A DNA stretch of 64,000 nt from an uncultured Lachnospiraceae bacterium (GCA_946558465.1 CAMNTM010000003.1:226415-290414); one strand, 5' to 3'; numbered from the stretch's first letter, positions 46,584 through 56,392 are shown. The notes: generated by a model not told the origin, from the sequence alone. Program-made: numbers and translations.

Positions 46584-47702
46584 CTATTGGTTCTTTATGT
46601 TCTTCATATGATCTGATACCATCATGGCAATTTTAAATGTCAGTGCATCCTCAAATACCCGGACGTCAAGCCCTGTCTTCTTCTGAATTTTTTCCAACCG
46701 GTAAACCAACGTATTTCGATGAATATAGAGCTGTCTTGCAGTTTCTGAAATATTCAGATTGTTGTCAAAAAATGTAAAAACTGTTGTAAGCTCCTCCTCT
46801 TCAAAATGCTCTGCCTCCTCACTTGCAAACACCTCCCGCAGAAACATCTCACAAAGCGACGGCGGAAGCTGATGAATCAAACGTCCAATCCCAAGCTCAT
46901 TATAAGCAAGAATATTTTTTTCTGCATAAAATACCCTTCCTACCTCCAGCGCCATCTGTGCTTCCTTAAAGGAACGAGACACATCCTTTAATTCCTCTAC
47001 AATCGTACCAAATGCGATACGCACACTTACCATAGCCTCTGAGCTGAGCGTGTCTGCAATGACACGCGCAACATGATTCAGTCTTGGATAATCCTCCGTC
47101 ATTTCCAAAGCCTTGACAAGAATAATGTGACGCTCATCTACTGCCGTGACAAAATCTTTATTACCTGTGGCATACAGTCCCTTCATCGTTTCAAGGACCA
47201 GATTTTCCCCCTCATTCTTAGGCTCTATCAGGAAAACAGCCCTTCTCAGCTCTACCGGAATCCGCATTTTCTTTGCCTGATTGTACACATCTACCAGCAG
47301 CATATTATCCAAAATCAAATTCTGGATAAACCGATTCTTATCCATACGTTCCTTATAGGCACTGATTAGATTTTCCAGCTGGCTTGTCCCCAATCTTCCG
47401 ACTATCTCAAGCTGCGCTGTATCTCCCTGAAGCACAAGAGTATACACTGGTTCGTCATTATCACAGACAAGAAACATCCCCTGCCCTGACCGAATCTGTT
47501 TGCACTCTTCATGGTCTGCAGTATCCAAAAAACAAAGAACTTCTTTTTCTAAGCTCTTCATCTTCTCGTTTGTTACCACGAGACAGACTCCCCGTATATC
47601 CCACACAGAACACTCCAGCCCTGTAATTCCGTTGATACTCTGTACAACCTTATGCAGTACTTGATTTGATAACAAATGGCTCACCTCCTGTATACAATCC
47701 AC
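46584..47702 (-). CDS. CdaR/PucR-family transcriptional regulator
   Basis: A 372-residue regulator. The N-terminal part (about 5-130) matches the diacid-recognition domain of CdaR ([20 protein letters not shown]). The middle is a GGDEF-like region of the family. The C-terminal PucR-type helix-turn-helix is clear ([24 protein letters not shown]). CdaR proteins activate sugar-diacid (glucarate/galactarate/glycerate) genes; here the only likely target in the operon is the downstream hydratase. Confidence 0.88.
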   Translation of the reverse strand: MDCIQEVSHLLSNQVLHKVVQSINGITGLECSVWDIRGVCLVVTNEKMKSLEKEVLCFLDTADHEECKQIRSGQGMFLVCDNDEPVYTLVLQGDTAQLEIVGRLGTSQLENLISAYKERMDKNRFIQNLILDNMLLVDVYNQAKKMRIPVELRRAVFLIEPKNEGENLVLETMKGLYATGNKDFVTAVDERHIILVKALEMTEDYPRLNHVARVIADTLSSEAMVSVRIAFGTIVEELKDVSRSFKEAQMALEVGRVFYAEKNILAYNELGIGRLIHQLPPSLCEMFLREVFASEEAEHFEEEELTTVFTFFDNNLNISETARQLYIHRNTLVYRLEKIQKKTGLDVRVFEDALTFKIAMMVSDHMKNIKNQ

Positions 47703-47738
47703 ATTTTAGCATATTATGAGCCGGACTTCAATTTTAAA

Positions 47739-47785
47739 AGCTGCTGAAAACCAATCATTAAATACAGATTGTGTTTTCAACAGCT
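47739..47785 (-). terminator. Terminator after the 207-aa lipoprotein gene
   Basis: AGCTGCTGAAAAC and GTTTTCAACAGCT pair over 13 positions with one mismatch around a 21-base loop. In the minus direction TTTTAAAATT follows. It lies 34 bases past the stop at 47819. Confidence 0.65.
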
Positions 47786-47818
47786 CCATGTAAATTCTTT
47801 TATACAGCTCCGTGAATT

Positions 47819-48442
47819 CTATCCCTGCGGGAATAATGCCGCCTCAATCTTCTCCATATCAGAATCAGAAATACCGTATGCTTTATTTCCATCCGGTGTT
47901 ACCTTTATCTCAATTGTCGTTGCAGCTTCATAGGTGTTATCCGCCGCTGCTCTATTTACACTTTCTACAAGAAGATCTATAAGAAGCTCCGGATCGTTAA
48001 TATCTCTTCCCTCATCCATCATCTCCTGGGCCACTTCTGCCGAATGCTGCTCCAACGTCTGATAAGCCGTTGCCGGCTCAGCCTCTATCGTAACAACAAA
48101 GCTGTCATCCTTCTGCTTTTCAGCTCCTTTTACCTTATACTTTGCCAAAGTTTCGATTGTTCTGACACTTTCAAGATACCTTGTTTTTGCCTCATCACCG
48201 CTGATCCCTAAGGTTGCAAGCTCACGCTCTGCAAGCATGTCACGGTTGTCCTCTACCTCTTTCTGTGCATCCTCTTTAGACAGATTACGATACTTTGCAT
48301 AATCTTCATATTCTCCCATGTAATTAGCGTCCAGTACGCTCTTCGTGTAACCTACTGCATCAAAATCCTTTCCGCAGGCTGCTAATCCCAGACACATAAC
48401 AGCTGCTAAAGCTGCTGCCAGCCATCTACTTACTCTTTTCAT
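47819..48442 (-). CDS. Lipoprotein of unknown function, 207 aa
   Basis: The signal peptide ends in LGLAAC with lipidated C23. The mature part is helical, then a C-terminal beta region (TYEAATTIEIKVTPDGNKAYG). Motifs such as DAVGYTKSVLDANYMGEYEDYAKY recall a family of Firmicutes lipoproteins often annotated only as DUF5105-like or hypothetical; the assignment is tentative. It is monocistronic, divergent from the DUF885 gene, with a terminator behind it. Confidence 0.7.
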   Translation of the reverse strand: MKRVSRWLAAALAAVMCLGLAACGKDFDAVGYTKSVLDANYMGEYEDYAKYRNLSKEDAQKEVEDNRDMLAERELATLGISGDEAKTRYLESVRTIETLAKYKVKGAEKQKDDSFVVTIEAEPATAYQTLEQHSAEVAQEMMDEGRDINDPELLIDLLVESVNRAAADNTYEAATTIEIKVTPDGNKAYGISDSDMEKIEAALFPQG

Positions 48443-48572
48443 TGTTTTCCTCCTTATATACTCTCATATATTCGAATGGCTTCGTGGTTATAATTTTAAT
48501 CTTATTTAGGAGGTATGTCAATCTCAAATTAGGCATATATATGTATAAAATTTGTGGTTAATAAGGATTCTT

Positions 48573-50315
48573 ATGTCAAAAAAACGTTCTGTAGTCATCG
48601 TTCTTCTTTCCTTCTCCATATTACTTTCAGCTGTAATACTTTTTCGACACTTCTATCCAAATGAAAACAGCCGGTTTCAGGCTTACACAGAAGACCTTTT
48701 CTGTCAGGAAGTTTCTTCTAATACGATTACCCTTCATTTCACATTAAAGGAACCAGAAGCTTACAATCTTCCAGATATCCCTGTATCATATGGTCTTGTA
48801 AGCACAGATACAAATCTCCTATGCGCTTCTGCGGAAAACGCCCTGGCTGCTCTTCACTCTTATAACAGGAAGCAGCTCAGCAAAGAAAACCAGACTACCT
48901 ACGATATTCTTGAATATACATTTAATGCCTCTTTAAAGGAAGCCGAATACGCTCTCTATGAAGAGCCTCTGGCTCCCTTAACAGGCACCCAATCCCAGCT
49001 TCCCCTCCTCTTATCGGAATTTCATTTTTATGATACCGACGACTGTGACACCTACTTAGAACTTCTGACACAAACGCCGGAATATTTCCGTTCTATTATT
49101 GAATTTGAGCAGGCCAAATCCAGACATGGACTTTTTATGTCTTCTCAGTGTGCGGACAGCATTATTGAAGAGTGCAGAGCATTTATACAGATGGGATCAG
49201 ACAATTATCTATACTCCTCCTTTGAAGAACGCCTCCGGGAACTCGATCTTTCTAAAGAAAAAACCGATTCTTATATTGACCTGAACCGGCAGAACATCGA
49301 GGCTTACATATTTCCCGCATATGAGGAGCTTATCAATGCCTTGACAGCTCTTCGCACAACCGGAAAAAACAACATCGGACTATGCGGGCTTCCGGAAGGA
49401 AAAGAATATTATGAGCTTACCGCTGCCGGTCAGACAGGGTCCTCCCGGACGATCCCGGAGCTTCAGGCTCTTACCATTAAACAAATGACAGAAGACACTG
49501 CAGCCATACAAAAATCTCTCTCAAAAAATGTTTCAGAAAATACCACGCCTGCCGGTATGTTTGATTCACGGGAAAATATCCTTACAGACCCGGAGCCGGC
49601 CGCCGTTCTGTCCGATTTGGAAACAAAGCTTTCCGGATCATTTCCAAAACCTCCAAAGGTAAATACACAGATAAAATATGTTCAGAAATCTATGGAAGAA
49701 TATTTAAGTCCTGCCTTTTATATGATTCCTGCCATTGATAATACTGCAGAAAACGTCATCTATGTAAATCAGGGACATATGCCCGACGAGCTTTCTCTAT
49801 TTACCACTCTAGCCCATGAAGGCTATCCGGGACATCTCTATCAGACAGTCTATTACTCCGCCACAAACCCCGACCCGATAAGAAATCTTATGAATTTCGG
49901 CGGATACATAGAAGGCTGGGCTACGTACAGCGAGATGATGAGTTACTATCTCTCTCCGCTTTCTAATGAACATGCTACACTTATGCAGCGGAATTCTTCC
50001 GTTATACTTGGTCTCTATGCTCTCGCAGACATGGGAATCCATTATGACGGCTGGACGCTCCTTGATACTGTCTCTTTTTTCCGAAGCTACGGAATTACAG
50101 ACACCAGTACCATCGAGGAAATTTATAACCTTATCATCGCAGACCCTGGAAATTACCTGAAATATTATATCGGATATGTAGAATTTCTGGAACTGAAGAA
50201 GGAAGCTGTTGAAAAATGGGGAGAGGAATTTTCACAGGAACGCTTCCATAAAGCTGTTCTCGAAGCCGGACCTTCACCATTTGATATTCTTCGCAAAACT
50301 GTATTATCAGAATAA
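48573..50315 (+). CDS. DUF885-family membrane-anchored putative metallopeptidase
   Basis: A 580-residue protein with an N-terminal membrane anchor (VVIVLLSFSILLSAVILF) and a large extracytoplasmic DUF885 domain. The conserved HEGYPGH motif lies near residue 414 (THTLAHEG-type context: TTLAHEGYPGHLYQ), with a downstream Glu in YIEGWATYSE; together these suggest a zinc peptidase site. ATG 48573 has AAGGA upstream; the TTG seven codons earlier lacks one. No operon partner is evident. Confidence 0.85.
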   Translation: MSKKRSVVIVLLSFSILLSAVILFRHFYPNENSRFQAYTEDLFCQEVSSNTITLHFTLKEPEAYNLPDIPVSYGLVSTDTNLLCASAENALAALHSYNRKQLSKENQTTYDILEYTFNASLKEAEYALYEEPLAPLTGTQSQLPLLLSEFHFYDTDDCDTYLELLTQTPEYFRSIIEFEQAKSRHGLFMSSQCADSIIEECRAFIQMGSDNYLYSSFEERLRELDLSKEKTDSYIDLNRQNIEAYIFPAYEELINALTALRTTGKNNIGLCGLPEGKEYYELTAAGQTGSSRTIPELQALTIKQMTEDTAAIQKSLSKNVSENTTPAGMFDSRENILTDPEPAAVLSDLETKLSGSFPKPPKVNTQIKYVQKSMEEYLSPAFYMIPAIDNTAENVIYVNQGHMPDELSLFTTLAHEGYPGHLYQTVYYSATNPDPIRNLMNFGGYIEGWATYSEMMSYYLSPLSNEHATLMQRNSSVILGLYALADMGIHYDGWTLLDTVSFFRSYGITDTSTIEEIYNLIIADPGNYLKYYIGYVEFLELKKEAVEKWGEEFSQERFHKAVLEAGPSPFDILRKTVLSE

Positions 50316-50377
50316 CGTCTACATTCGTTTTTTACGTTTTCTTTACTTTATTGTCTATTAAGAAATGAGGCTGCATC

Positions 50378-50911
50378 ATGAAATTTTTTTTATATATCAC
50401 GGACTTAATCGTTCCCCTTGTGATCTTTGTTATAGTAAGCTATGGCATAATGATGCGTGTAAATGCGTATGACACCTTCATCAAAGGGGCAAAAAGCGGA
50501 TTTTTTACAGTCATTAAAATTATGCCTACTCTTGTCGGGCTTATGGTAGCGGTCGGAATCCTGAGAGCCTCCGGATTTCTTGACTTTTTATCTGAACTTA
50601 TCGGAAATTTTACTGCATATATTGGATTCCCCGGAGAACTGGTACCTTTGACTGTTGTAAAAATGTTTTCTTCATCCGCTGCTACGGGACTTTTATTGGA
50701 TGCATTTAAAGAATACGGAACAGACTCCTATATCGGATTGGTAGCTTCTATCAGTATGTCCTGTACTGAAACAATATTTTATACGATGAGTGTATATTTC
50801 ATGACCGCAAAGGTTACAAAAACCCGATATACCCTGACAGGAGCAATGGCAGCAACCTTTGCCGGACTGGCCGCCAGCGTAGTTCTGGCCGGACTCATGG
50901 CCGGTATATAA
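50378..50911 (+). CDS. spmB: Spore maturation protein B
   Basis: A 177-residue polytopic membrane protein of the nucleoside-recognition (Gate) family: KSGFFTVIKIMPTLVGLMVAVG, KMFSSSAATGLLLDAF and ASISMSCTETIFYTMSVYF. SpmB helps dehydrate the spore core in Bacillus. It is followed by spmA after 76 bases, so the pair is in reverse order compared with B. subtilis spmA-spmB. Its presence supports a sporulating lineage. Confidence 0.85.
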   Translation: MKFFLYITDLIVPLVIFVIVSYGIMMRVNAYDTFIKGAKSGFFTVIKIMPTLVGLMVAVGILRASGFLDFLSELIGNFTAYIGFPGELVPLTVVKMFSSSAATGLLLDAFKEYGTDSYIGLVASISMSCTETIFYTMSVYFMTAKVTKTRYTLTGAMAATFAGLAASVVLAGLMAGI

Positions 50912-50987
50912 CAGAAGCGAAACTTTTAAGTCAAGAAATCTATACTCCAGGACATTAGAATAATATAAGATTGGCAGGTGAAACATC

Positions 50988-51605
50988 ATGTTGAATTTTT
51001 TATGGGCAGGAATGATTCTGGTCGGAATTATATTTGCGGCATTCACTGGACGGATGCCGGAGATTACAAATGCTGCTCTTGATTCCTCAAAAGAAGCGAT
51101 TACCCTGTGCATCACTATGATGGGTGTCATGTCCCTCTGGGTAGGGCTTATGGAAATCGCCGCAAAGGCCGGAATTATTCGAAGCGCATCCCGGAGAATC
51201 CGCCCTTTTATTCGTTTTCTTTTTCCCTCACTGCCTGACGGACATCCGGCCACAGAGCATATTACTACGAATATCATTGCAAATGTGCTGGGACTCGGAT
51301 GGGCCGCAACTCCGGCGGGGCTTAAGGCGATGGAGGAGCTCTCAAAGCTGGAGGAGGACAGAAGACGCGGGCGGCTTTCCGGACCTGTGCGAAAGCCGGG
51401 GATTGCAAGCAATGAGATGTGCACGTTTCTGATACTGAATATCTCGTCGCTGCAGCTCATTCCGGTGAATGTGATTGCATACCGGAGCCAGTATGGGAGC
51501 GTGAACCCGGCGGCAATTGTGGGCGCCGGAATTGCTGCAACAGCAGTGAGTACAGCAGCCGGGATTTTATATTGCAAGATAATGGACAGAGGGGGGACGG
51601 GGTAA
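50988..51605 (+). CDS. spmA: Spore maturation protein A
   Basis: A 205-residue polytopic protein of the SpmA family (MGVMSLWVGLMEIAAKAGII; NIIANVLGLGWAATPAGLKAM; NEMCTFLILNISSLQLIPVN). The reading frame runs into a dispersed palindrome, and the last residues GGTG plus the TAA stop are encoded by it. The 3' half of the gene is noticeably more GC-rich than its start. It is downstream of spmB. Confidence 0.88.
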   Translation: MLNFLWAGMILVGIIFAAFTGRMPEITNAALDSSKEAITLCITMMGVMSLWVGLMEIAAKAGIIRSASRRIRPFIRFLFPSLPDGHPATEHITTNIIANVLGLGWAATPAGLKAMEELSKLEEDRRRGRLSGPVRKPGIASNEMCTFLILNISSLQLIPVNVIAYRSQYGSVNPAAIVGAGIAATAVSTAAGILYCKIMDRGGTG

Positions 51606-51626
51606 AACTCGTTTTACCCCGTCCCC
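51593..51626. repeat. Dispersed palindrome, copy 3
   Basis: GGGGACGGGGTAAAA, spacer CTCG, then the exact inverse arm. It overlaps the spmA stop (51603-51605) and lies 4 bases past the stop of the convergent gene (51631), so it can separate both transcripts. Confidence 0.9.
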
Positions 51627-51630
51627 AATT

Positions 51631-52050
51631 TTACATAAGCCCCATAACAAGTGCAAATACTCCAAGTATCAAAAGCACTGCCGGTGTCAAAAATATTTTC
51701 CAAAGCTGCTCCTTTATGATAATCTGTGCCGGATTATCCGGATTATAATATACATGAACCTCCATGCCCGTATACCGCTTCCTGCACCGTTCCAGCTTCC
51801 ATTTCTCAAAAAACGGCATGAGAAATACTGCATTCATCGCCGGTTTACGCACCACTTTTCGTTTATATTTGAATTCTACCTGGAATGAATACGACACTCC
51901 TCCCACTGCATAGTGCACTCCTTCTTCACTAATCCCGGTTATCCTTGCCGGATAGCAGATACTTTTTACAACAACTCCGCTGTACCCAACAAACATAAGC
52001 ACAGCTACAATAATAATTATTACACTAACACCAATACATAATATCTCCAT
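51631..52050 (-). CDS. Small membrane protein, DUF3592-like
   Basis: A 139-residue protein with two transmembrane helices (LCIGVSVIIIIVAVLMFVGY; ILGVFALVMGL). Between them is a beta-rich domain (CYPARITGISEEGVHYAVGGVSYSFQVEF; GMEVHVYYNPDNPAQI). The layout and the YNPDNPAQ motif match the DUF3592 family of unknown function. A GGAGGAG site precedes the ATG. Confidence 0.75.
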   Translation of the reverse strand: MEILCIGVSVIIIIVAVLMFVGYSGVVVKSICYPARITGISEEGVHYAVGGVSYSFQVEFKYKRKVVRKPAMNAVFLMPFFEKWKLERCRKRYTGMEVHVYYNPDNPAQIIIKEQLWKIFLTPAVLLILGVFALVMGLM

Positions 52051-52356
52051 AACTCCTCCTATAAGTGTACATAAAAGCTCAAGACTTAAGAAACCGCCTC
52101 TTACTTTTCCTCAATATTCATATCTGTCATTCTTAGAATTCTGCAGACAAAGCATAAGTCCCGGCCCCTATACAGAAGTCTGAACATATTCTTTCTTTTT
52201 CTCTCCAGATTCCACAAGACTATATCTCATATAACAACTCCAAGAGATACAGCATAACATCTGGAAGATGGCATTCCATAAGAAATCATCATTCCCAAAA
52301 TACTCTTACCTTCTCAATCTCAATAGTAACAGATAAAAAGGGACAGGGCAATAGCG
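52051..52356. other. Gene-less stretch upstream of the DUF3592-like gene
   Basis: About 300 bases. Short open stretches exist in all frames, but none has a ribosome binding site or protein-like composition. It must hold the promoter of the 51631 gene, which I could not fix. The right end has AAAGGGACAGGG, a possible degenerate relative of the palindrome that follows. Confidence 0.4.
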
Positions 52357-52398
52357 AATTGGGGACGGGGTAAAACTCGTTTTACCCCGTCCCCAATT
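52357..52398. repeat. Dispersed palindrome, copy 4
   Basis: Arms AATTGGGGACGGGGTAAAA and exact inverse (19 bp) around CTCG. It is identical to copy 3 in its core and overlaps the first two bases of the AI-2E transporter's stop codon (52397). Confidence 0.9.
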
Positions 52399-53557
52399 AT
52401 ACAATTTCTTCCGGTTTTATTCCTCTCTTCTTAAGCTTCAGATATACAACCTCCCTGAACAATGCATACACTACCGACACAATCGGAATAAAAATCAGCA
52501 TTCCCACAACCCCCATCAGACTCCCGCCTACACTGACTGCCGCCAGCACCCAGATAGAAGGAAGCCCTACAGAATTCCCGACTACATGCGGATAAATAAG
52601 ATTTCCTTCTATCTGCTGCAGTACAAGAAAGACTGCAATAAATATCAACGCCTTAACAGGCTCTACCATAAAAATTAAAAATGCTCCCACAATACAGCCG
52701 ATGAACGCTCCAAAGATAGGAATCAATGCAGTAAATGCAATCAAAATCCCCACTAAAAGCGCATAAGGCAGCCTGAATATCCACATTGTCACTACAAACA
52801 TAGCTCCCAGAATAATCGCTTCCACGCACTGTCCCGTCAAGAAACTTGAAAATGTATTATACGTAAGCGACAGCACCTCCAGCGCCGCCTCCGCTCTTCC
52901 CTTTCTCACAAATGCATACAATACCTTCTTCACCTGAATACTAAGTTTTTCCTTCTGCAACAAAATATATACAGCAAATACAAACGCTATGAAAAATGTT
53001 GTGACGCTGCTTACAATGCTCTTGGCCGCTGTAATTGTAGAATCTAAAAGGCTTCCTGCTCCGTTTCCCAAAAAATCAATTCCCGTACTCATAATTCTGT
53101 CCCAGTCAAATTCCAGGTCATTTACCCACTCCATAATTTCCCGATTCCCGTGGGATATATCCAGCGCCCACTTCTGTACCTGCGGAATAAACGCCTGAAT
53201 GCTCTGTCCCAGATTTGCAAATGTCTCTGCCAGCTGTGGAATCACCACAAACATCACAAGTGCTACAACTCCAAACACACTAAATATCACAATCAACATA
53301 CTAACCGGCCGCGCCAGTCTGCCGGACAGACTTCCTTTACTCACTTTCTCTGGTGTAAATAAATGCCTTTCAACAAAATTCATCGGTACATTCAGCACAA
53401 ATGCAATTGCTCCGCCTAAAATAAACGGCAGGGTAACATGAAAAACAAATCTGAAGATACGTAAAACATCTTCGTATTTCCATAAACATGCAATGATAAC
53501 TGCTGTAAAGATAATTAAACTTTTAATTTTTTTCATTGTCTCATTGTTTAATTCCAT
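52397..53557 (-). CDS. AI-2E family transporter
   Basis: A 386-residue integral membrane protein of the AI-2E exporter/TqsA (PerM, UPF0118) family. It has about 7-8 hydrophobic segments (PFILGGAIAFVLNVPMNF; TALIPIFGAFIGCIVGAFLI; GNLIYPHVVGNSVGLPSIWV). Members export small molecules or exchange ions; the substrate cannot be read from sequence. It follows the P-type ATPase gene by 15 bases, so both belong to the riboswitch-controlled unit. Confidence 0.9.
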   Translation of the reverse strand: MELNNETMKKIKSLIIFTAVIIACLWKYEDVLRIFRFVFHVTLPFILGGAIAFVLNVPMNFVERHLFTPEKVSKGSLSGRLARPVSMLIVIFSVFGVVALVMFVVIPQLAETFANLGQSIQAFIPQVQKWALDISHGNREIMEWVNDLEFDWDRIMSTGIDFLGNGAGSLLDSTITAAKSIVSSVTTFFIAFVFAVYILLQKEKLSIQVKKVLYAFVRKGRAEAALEVLSLTYNTFSSFLTGQCVEAIILGAMFVVTMWIFRLPYALLVGILIAFTALIPIFGAFIGCIVGAFLIFMVEPVKALIFIAVFLVLQQIEGNLIYPHVVGNSVGLPSIWVLAAVSVGGSLMGVVGMLIFIPIVSVVYALFREVVYLKLKKRGIKPEEIV

Positions 53558-53572
53558 AAAACCCTCCCGTCT

Positions 53573-56113
53573 CTATTTCAACTTCCTGATATATTTTATC
53601 CCCTGCACTGCCGGAAGATTTAAAAACGCCAGCACATATACTGTAAACAGCTGTCCCATATTTAAACTTACTACTTTGAACACCCCTTCAAGTCCTGGTA
53701 TTACCATTACTCCGGTAATCAACACAATCCCTGCCGCAAATGCTCCGGTCAGATACACATTATTGAAAAACCTTTTTGTAAAAATAACCGGCTCCTCAGA
53801 CTTGCAGTTAAACCCATGTACCAGACGTCCCGCACACAATGTGCCGAATGCCATCGTACTTGCCAGTGCTGTATCTCCATTCTGATATCCGATTAGAAAT
53901 GCCGCCATCGTCGTCACTCCGATACTGAGCCCCTCCAGTCCAATACCGAGCAGAAATTTTGATGTCAAAATGGATTCCTTCATAGGCCTCGGTTTTTGCC
54001 TCATTACATCTTTTGTGTGAGGCTCAAGTCCCAGCGCAATTGCAGGAAGACTGTCTGTCAGCAGGTTAATAAACAGCAGATGCACTGGCTCAAAAGGGAC
54101 AGGAAGGGCGGAAGCTGCAGCAAAAAGTACAGATAAAATTGCTCCAAAATTCCCGGACAGCAGAAATTTAATGGAATGTTTTATATTTTGGTAAATATTT
54201 CTTCCATTTTCTACTGCTTTTACAATAGTCGCAAAATTGTCATCTGTCAATACCATTGCTGCAGCATCCTTTGACACCTCTGTGCCTGTGATCCCCATTG
54301 CAACACCAATATCTGCCTGCTTAAGCGCCGGTGCATCATTAACTCCGTCCCCAGTCATAGCAACAATATTTCCTCTTTCCTGCCAGGCCCGCACGATCCG
54401 AATTTTATGCTCCGGCGATACTCTGGCATAGACAGAGCGCCCCGTCACAAATTCTTTCAGCTCTTCGTCAGACATTTTTTCAATTACCGCGCCCTCGCAC
54501 GCCTCAGATGCTTCCTTAAGAATTCCAATACGCTTCGCAACCGCCGCTGCCGTTACTTTATGATCCCCGGTAATCATAACCGGCTTGATGCCTGCCTTGA
54601 TACACTCACTGACTGCAGCTGCTGACTCTGCTCTAGGCGGATCCATCATTGAAATAAGTCCTAGAAATATAAGTTCATTCTCGTCTTCTAACCCAGGCTT
54701 CCTCTCTTGTTCCGTTTTCTTATATGCAAATGCAAGAACACGCAGACCACTTGCAGAAAACTTAGTATTCTCCCTCTCAATTCTGTTTTTGTCCTCTCTA
54801 GTAATCTCCCGAATATTTCCTTCAATAGAAATCCTGTCTGCCCGCTCTAACAATCTGTCTACCGCTCCTTTTACTACCATCACACAGCTTCCATCAAAAT
54901 CATGAACTGTTGACATAAGCTTTCTGTCACTGTCAAATGGAATCTCGGACTTTCGCGGATATTTTTCTCTGATTTCCTCTGATTTTACCCCAAGCTTACT
55001 ACTTAGCTTAATCAATGCTGTTTCTGTAGGATCTCCAATCTCCTTTCCATCCTCATTGCTGGAATCGTTACACAGTATACTGCAGATAAGCAGGAATTTC
55101 TGACTCGGATATGACAAATCAATCTGAGGCACCGGAACCCGTATGTTGTCTATATAATAGTCCTCTACTGTCATTTTGTTCTGTGTTAATGTCCCGGTCT
55201 TATCTGAGCAGATGACAGACACACTCCCTAAGCCCTCTACTGCCTGGAGTTTACGGATAACTGCATTTTCTTTTGACATTTTCTGCGTCCCAAATGAAAG
55301 TACAATTGTGACAATAGAACTTAACGCCTCTGGTATAGCTGCAACTGCAAGTGCTACCGCAAAAAGAAAAGCTTCTACCGCCGATCCGCCTCGTACAACA
55401 TTTATTCCGAATAATACTCCACAGAAAACCAATATAAGCACTGACAGCCTCTTCCCAAATTCATCCAAATTTATTTGAAGCGGTGTCCGCTTTTCAGAGG
55501 CACTTTTAAGAAGTCCTGCAATTTTTCCGACCTCTGTCTTCATTCCGACAGCCTTCACTTCATAAGTCCCTCTGCCATATATGACAAAACTGCCTGAGAA
55601 GACCCGGTTTGTCTGATCCCCCAGCGCAGCCTCATCCGGTACGTCTTCCAGAGACTTTTCCACTGATATACTCTCACCTGTAAGTGCACTTTCATCCACC
55701 TTTAAACCTGCGGCACTCAAAAGCTTCCCATCCGCCGGTATAAGATCTCCTGCTTCTATAATAACCTCATCTCCTACAGTAACCTCCCGTGATGGAATCT
55801 GCGTAAGCTTCCCATTCCTCACTACCTTTGCCTCTGGCGCTGACAAACGCTTTAAGCTGTTTAAGGACTGCTCTGCTTTTACAGTCTGCACTGTTCCAAG
55901 TACTGCATTAATCATAATCACAACGAGTATTACAGCAGCGCTTTCTATATCTCCCAAAAATCCGGATACCATTGCAGATACTATCAGAATCACAACAAGA
56001 AAATCCTTAAATTGCTCAAAAAATATCTGAAATACGCCCTTCTTTCTGCCTTCCTCCAGTTCATTCCACCCATATTTTTCTTGGTTTTGTTTTACTTGGG
56101 CACTTGTCAACAT
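53573..56113 (-). CDS. P-type cation ATPase (Ca2+/Mn2+ export type)
   Basis: An 846-residue P2-type ATPase. Visible are the TGES dephosphorylation loop (near 144), CSDKTGTLTQ with the phosphorylated Asp (near 304), TGDGVNDAPALKQADIG, and membrane motifs AIPEAL (M4) and NLLTDSLPAIALG (M6) typical of PMR1/SERCA-like pumps. ATG 56113 is chosen because AAAGGAG lies 7 bases upstream; an ATG 11 codons earlier lacks a site. A leader of about 270 bases with a yybP-ykoY-type riboswitch precedes it. This points to manganese export, as for Streptococcus MgtA and Lactococcus YoaB. Confidence 0.92.
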   Translation of the reverse strand: MLTSAQVKQNQEKYGWNELEEGRKKGVFQIFFEQFKDFLVVILIVSAMVSGFLGDIESAAVILVVIMINAVLGTVQTVKAEQSLNSLKRLSAPEAKVVRNGKLTQIPSREVTVGDEVIIEAGDLIPADGKLLSAAGLKVDESALTGESISVEKSLEDVPDEAALGDQTNRVFSGSFVIYGRGTYEVKAVGMKTEVGKIAGLLKSASEKRTPLQINLDEFGKRLSVLILVFCGVLFGINVVRGGSAVEAFLFAVALAVAAIPEALSSIVTIVLSFGTQKMSKENAVIRKLQAVEGLGSVSVICSDKTGTLTQNKMTVEDYYIDNIRVPVPQIDLSYPSQKFLLICSILCNDSSNEDGKEIGDPTETALIKLSSKLGVKSEEIREKYPRKSEIPFDSDRKLMSTVHDFDGSCVMVVKGAVDRLLERADRISIEGNIREITREDKNRIERENTKFSASGLRVLAFAYKKTEQERKPGLEDENELIFLGLISMMDPPRAESAAAVSECIKAGIKPVMITGDHKVTAAAVAKRIGILKEASEACEGAVIEKMSDEELKEFVTGRSVYARVSPEHKIRIVRAWQERGNIVAMTGDGVNDAPALKQADIGVAMGITGTEVSKDAAAMVLTDDNFATIVKAVENGRNIYQNIKHSIKFLLSGNFGAILSVLFAAASALPVPFEPVHLLFINLLTDSLPAIALGLEPHTKDVMRQKPRPMKESILTSKFLLGIGLEGLSIGVTTMAAFLIGYQNGDTALASTMAFGTLCAGRLVHGFNCKSEEPVIFTKRFFNNVYLTGAFAAGIVLITGVMVIPGLEGVFKVVSLNMGQLFTVYVLAFLNLPAVQGIKYIRKLK

Positions 56114-56164
56114 CGTATCGCTCCTTTCCGCAATAAGGCTCTTCATTTAGCATTTCCATTTCCA

Positions 56165-56386
56165 ATAAAAAAGAGACCATTATTGCATAAAAATTATTAT
56201 GCAATAAAAGTCTCACTATTTCATTACGACACGGATGGAACAAAAATTCTCCATCGTACTGACGACATCGTACACATCTACTCTCAGTCTTTTCGCTTCA
56301 TACAAACAAATTCAAGCTAACTATCTGAATATTCCTTTTAAATAAATATGACCAGAGATATCAATGTTAGTTACTCCCTTTTATTA
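56165..56386 (-). promoter_or_regulatory. yybP-ykoY-type (Mn2+) riboswitch with terminator
   Basis: On the minus strand the transcript begins with AAAAGGGAGTAACTAAC (56382 downwards), matching the conserved GGGGAGTA start of the family. Further on is GATGTCGTCAGTACG, a CGTC-type loop of the second binding strand, with a GATGGAG.../...TTCCATC stem and CGTGTCGTAA. The expression platform is GAGAC-TATTGCATAA / TTATGCAATA-GTCTC (56214-56173), then TTTTTT. This is an intrinsic terminator that metal binding would prevent. Boundaries are approximate. Confidence 0.75.
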
Positions 56387-56392
56387 GTATTT

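Noticed and set aside
53573..56113. Magnesium-transport or heavy-metal P1B-type ATPase
   Set aside because: No CPC motif or metal-binding N-terminal domain; the AIPEAL and NLLTDSLPA motifs and the riboswitch favour a Ca2+/Mn2+ pump.
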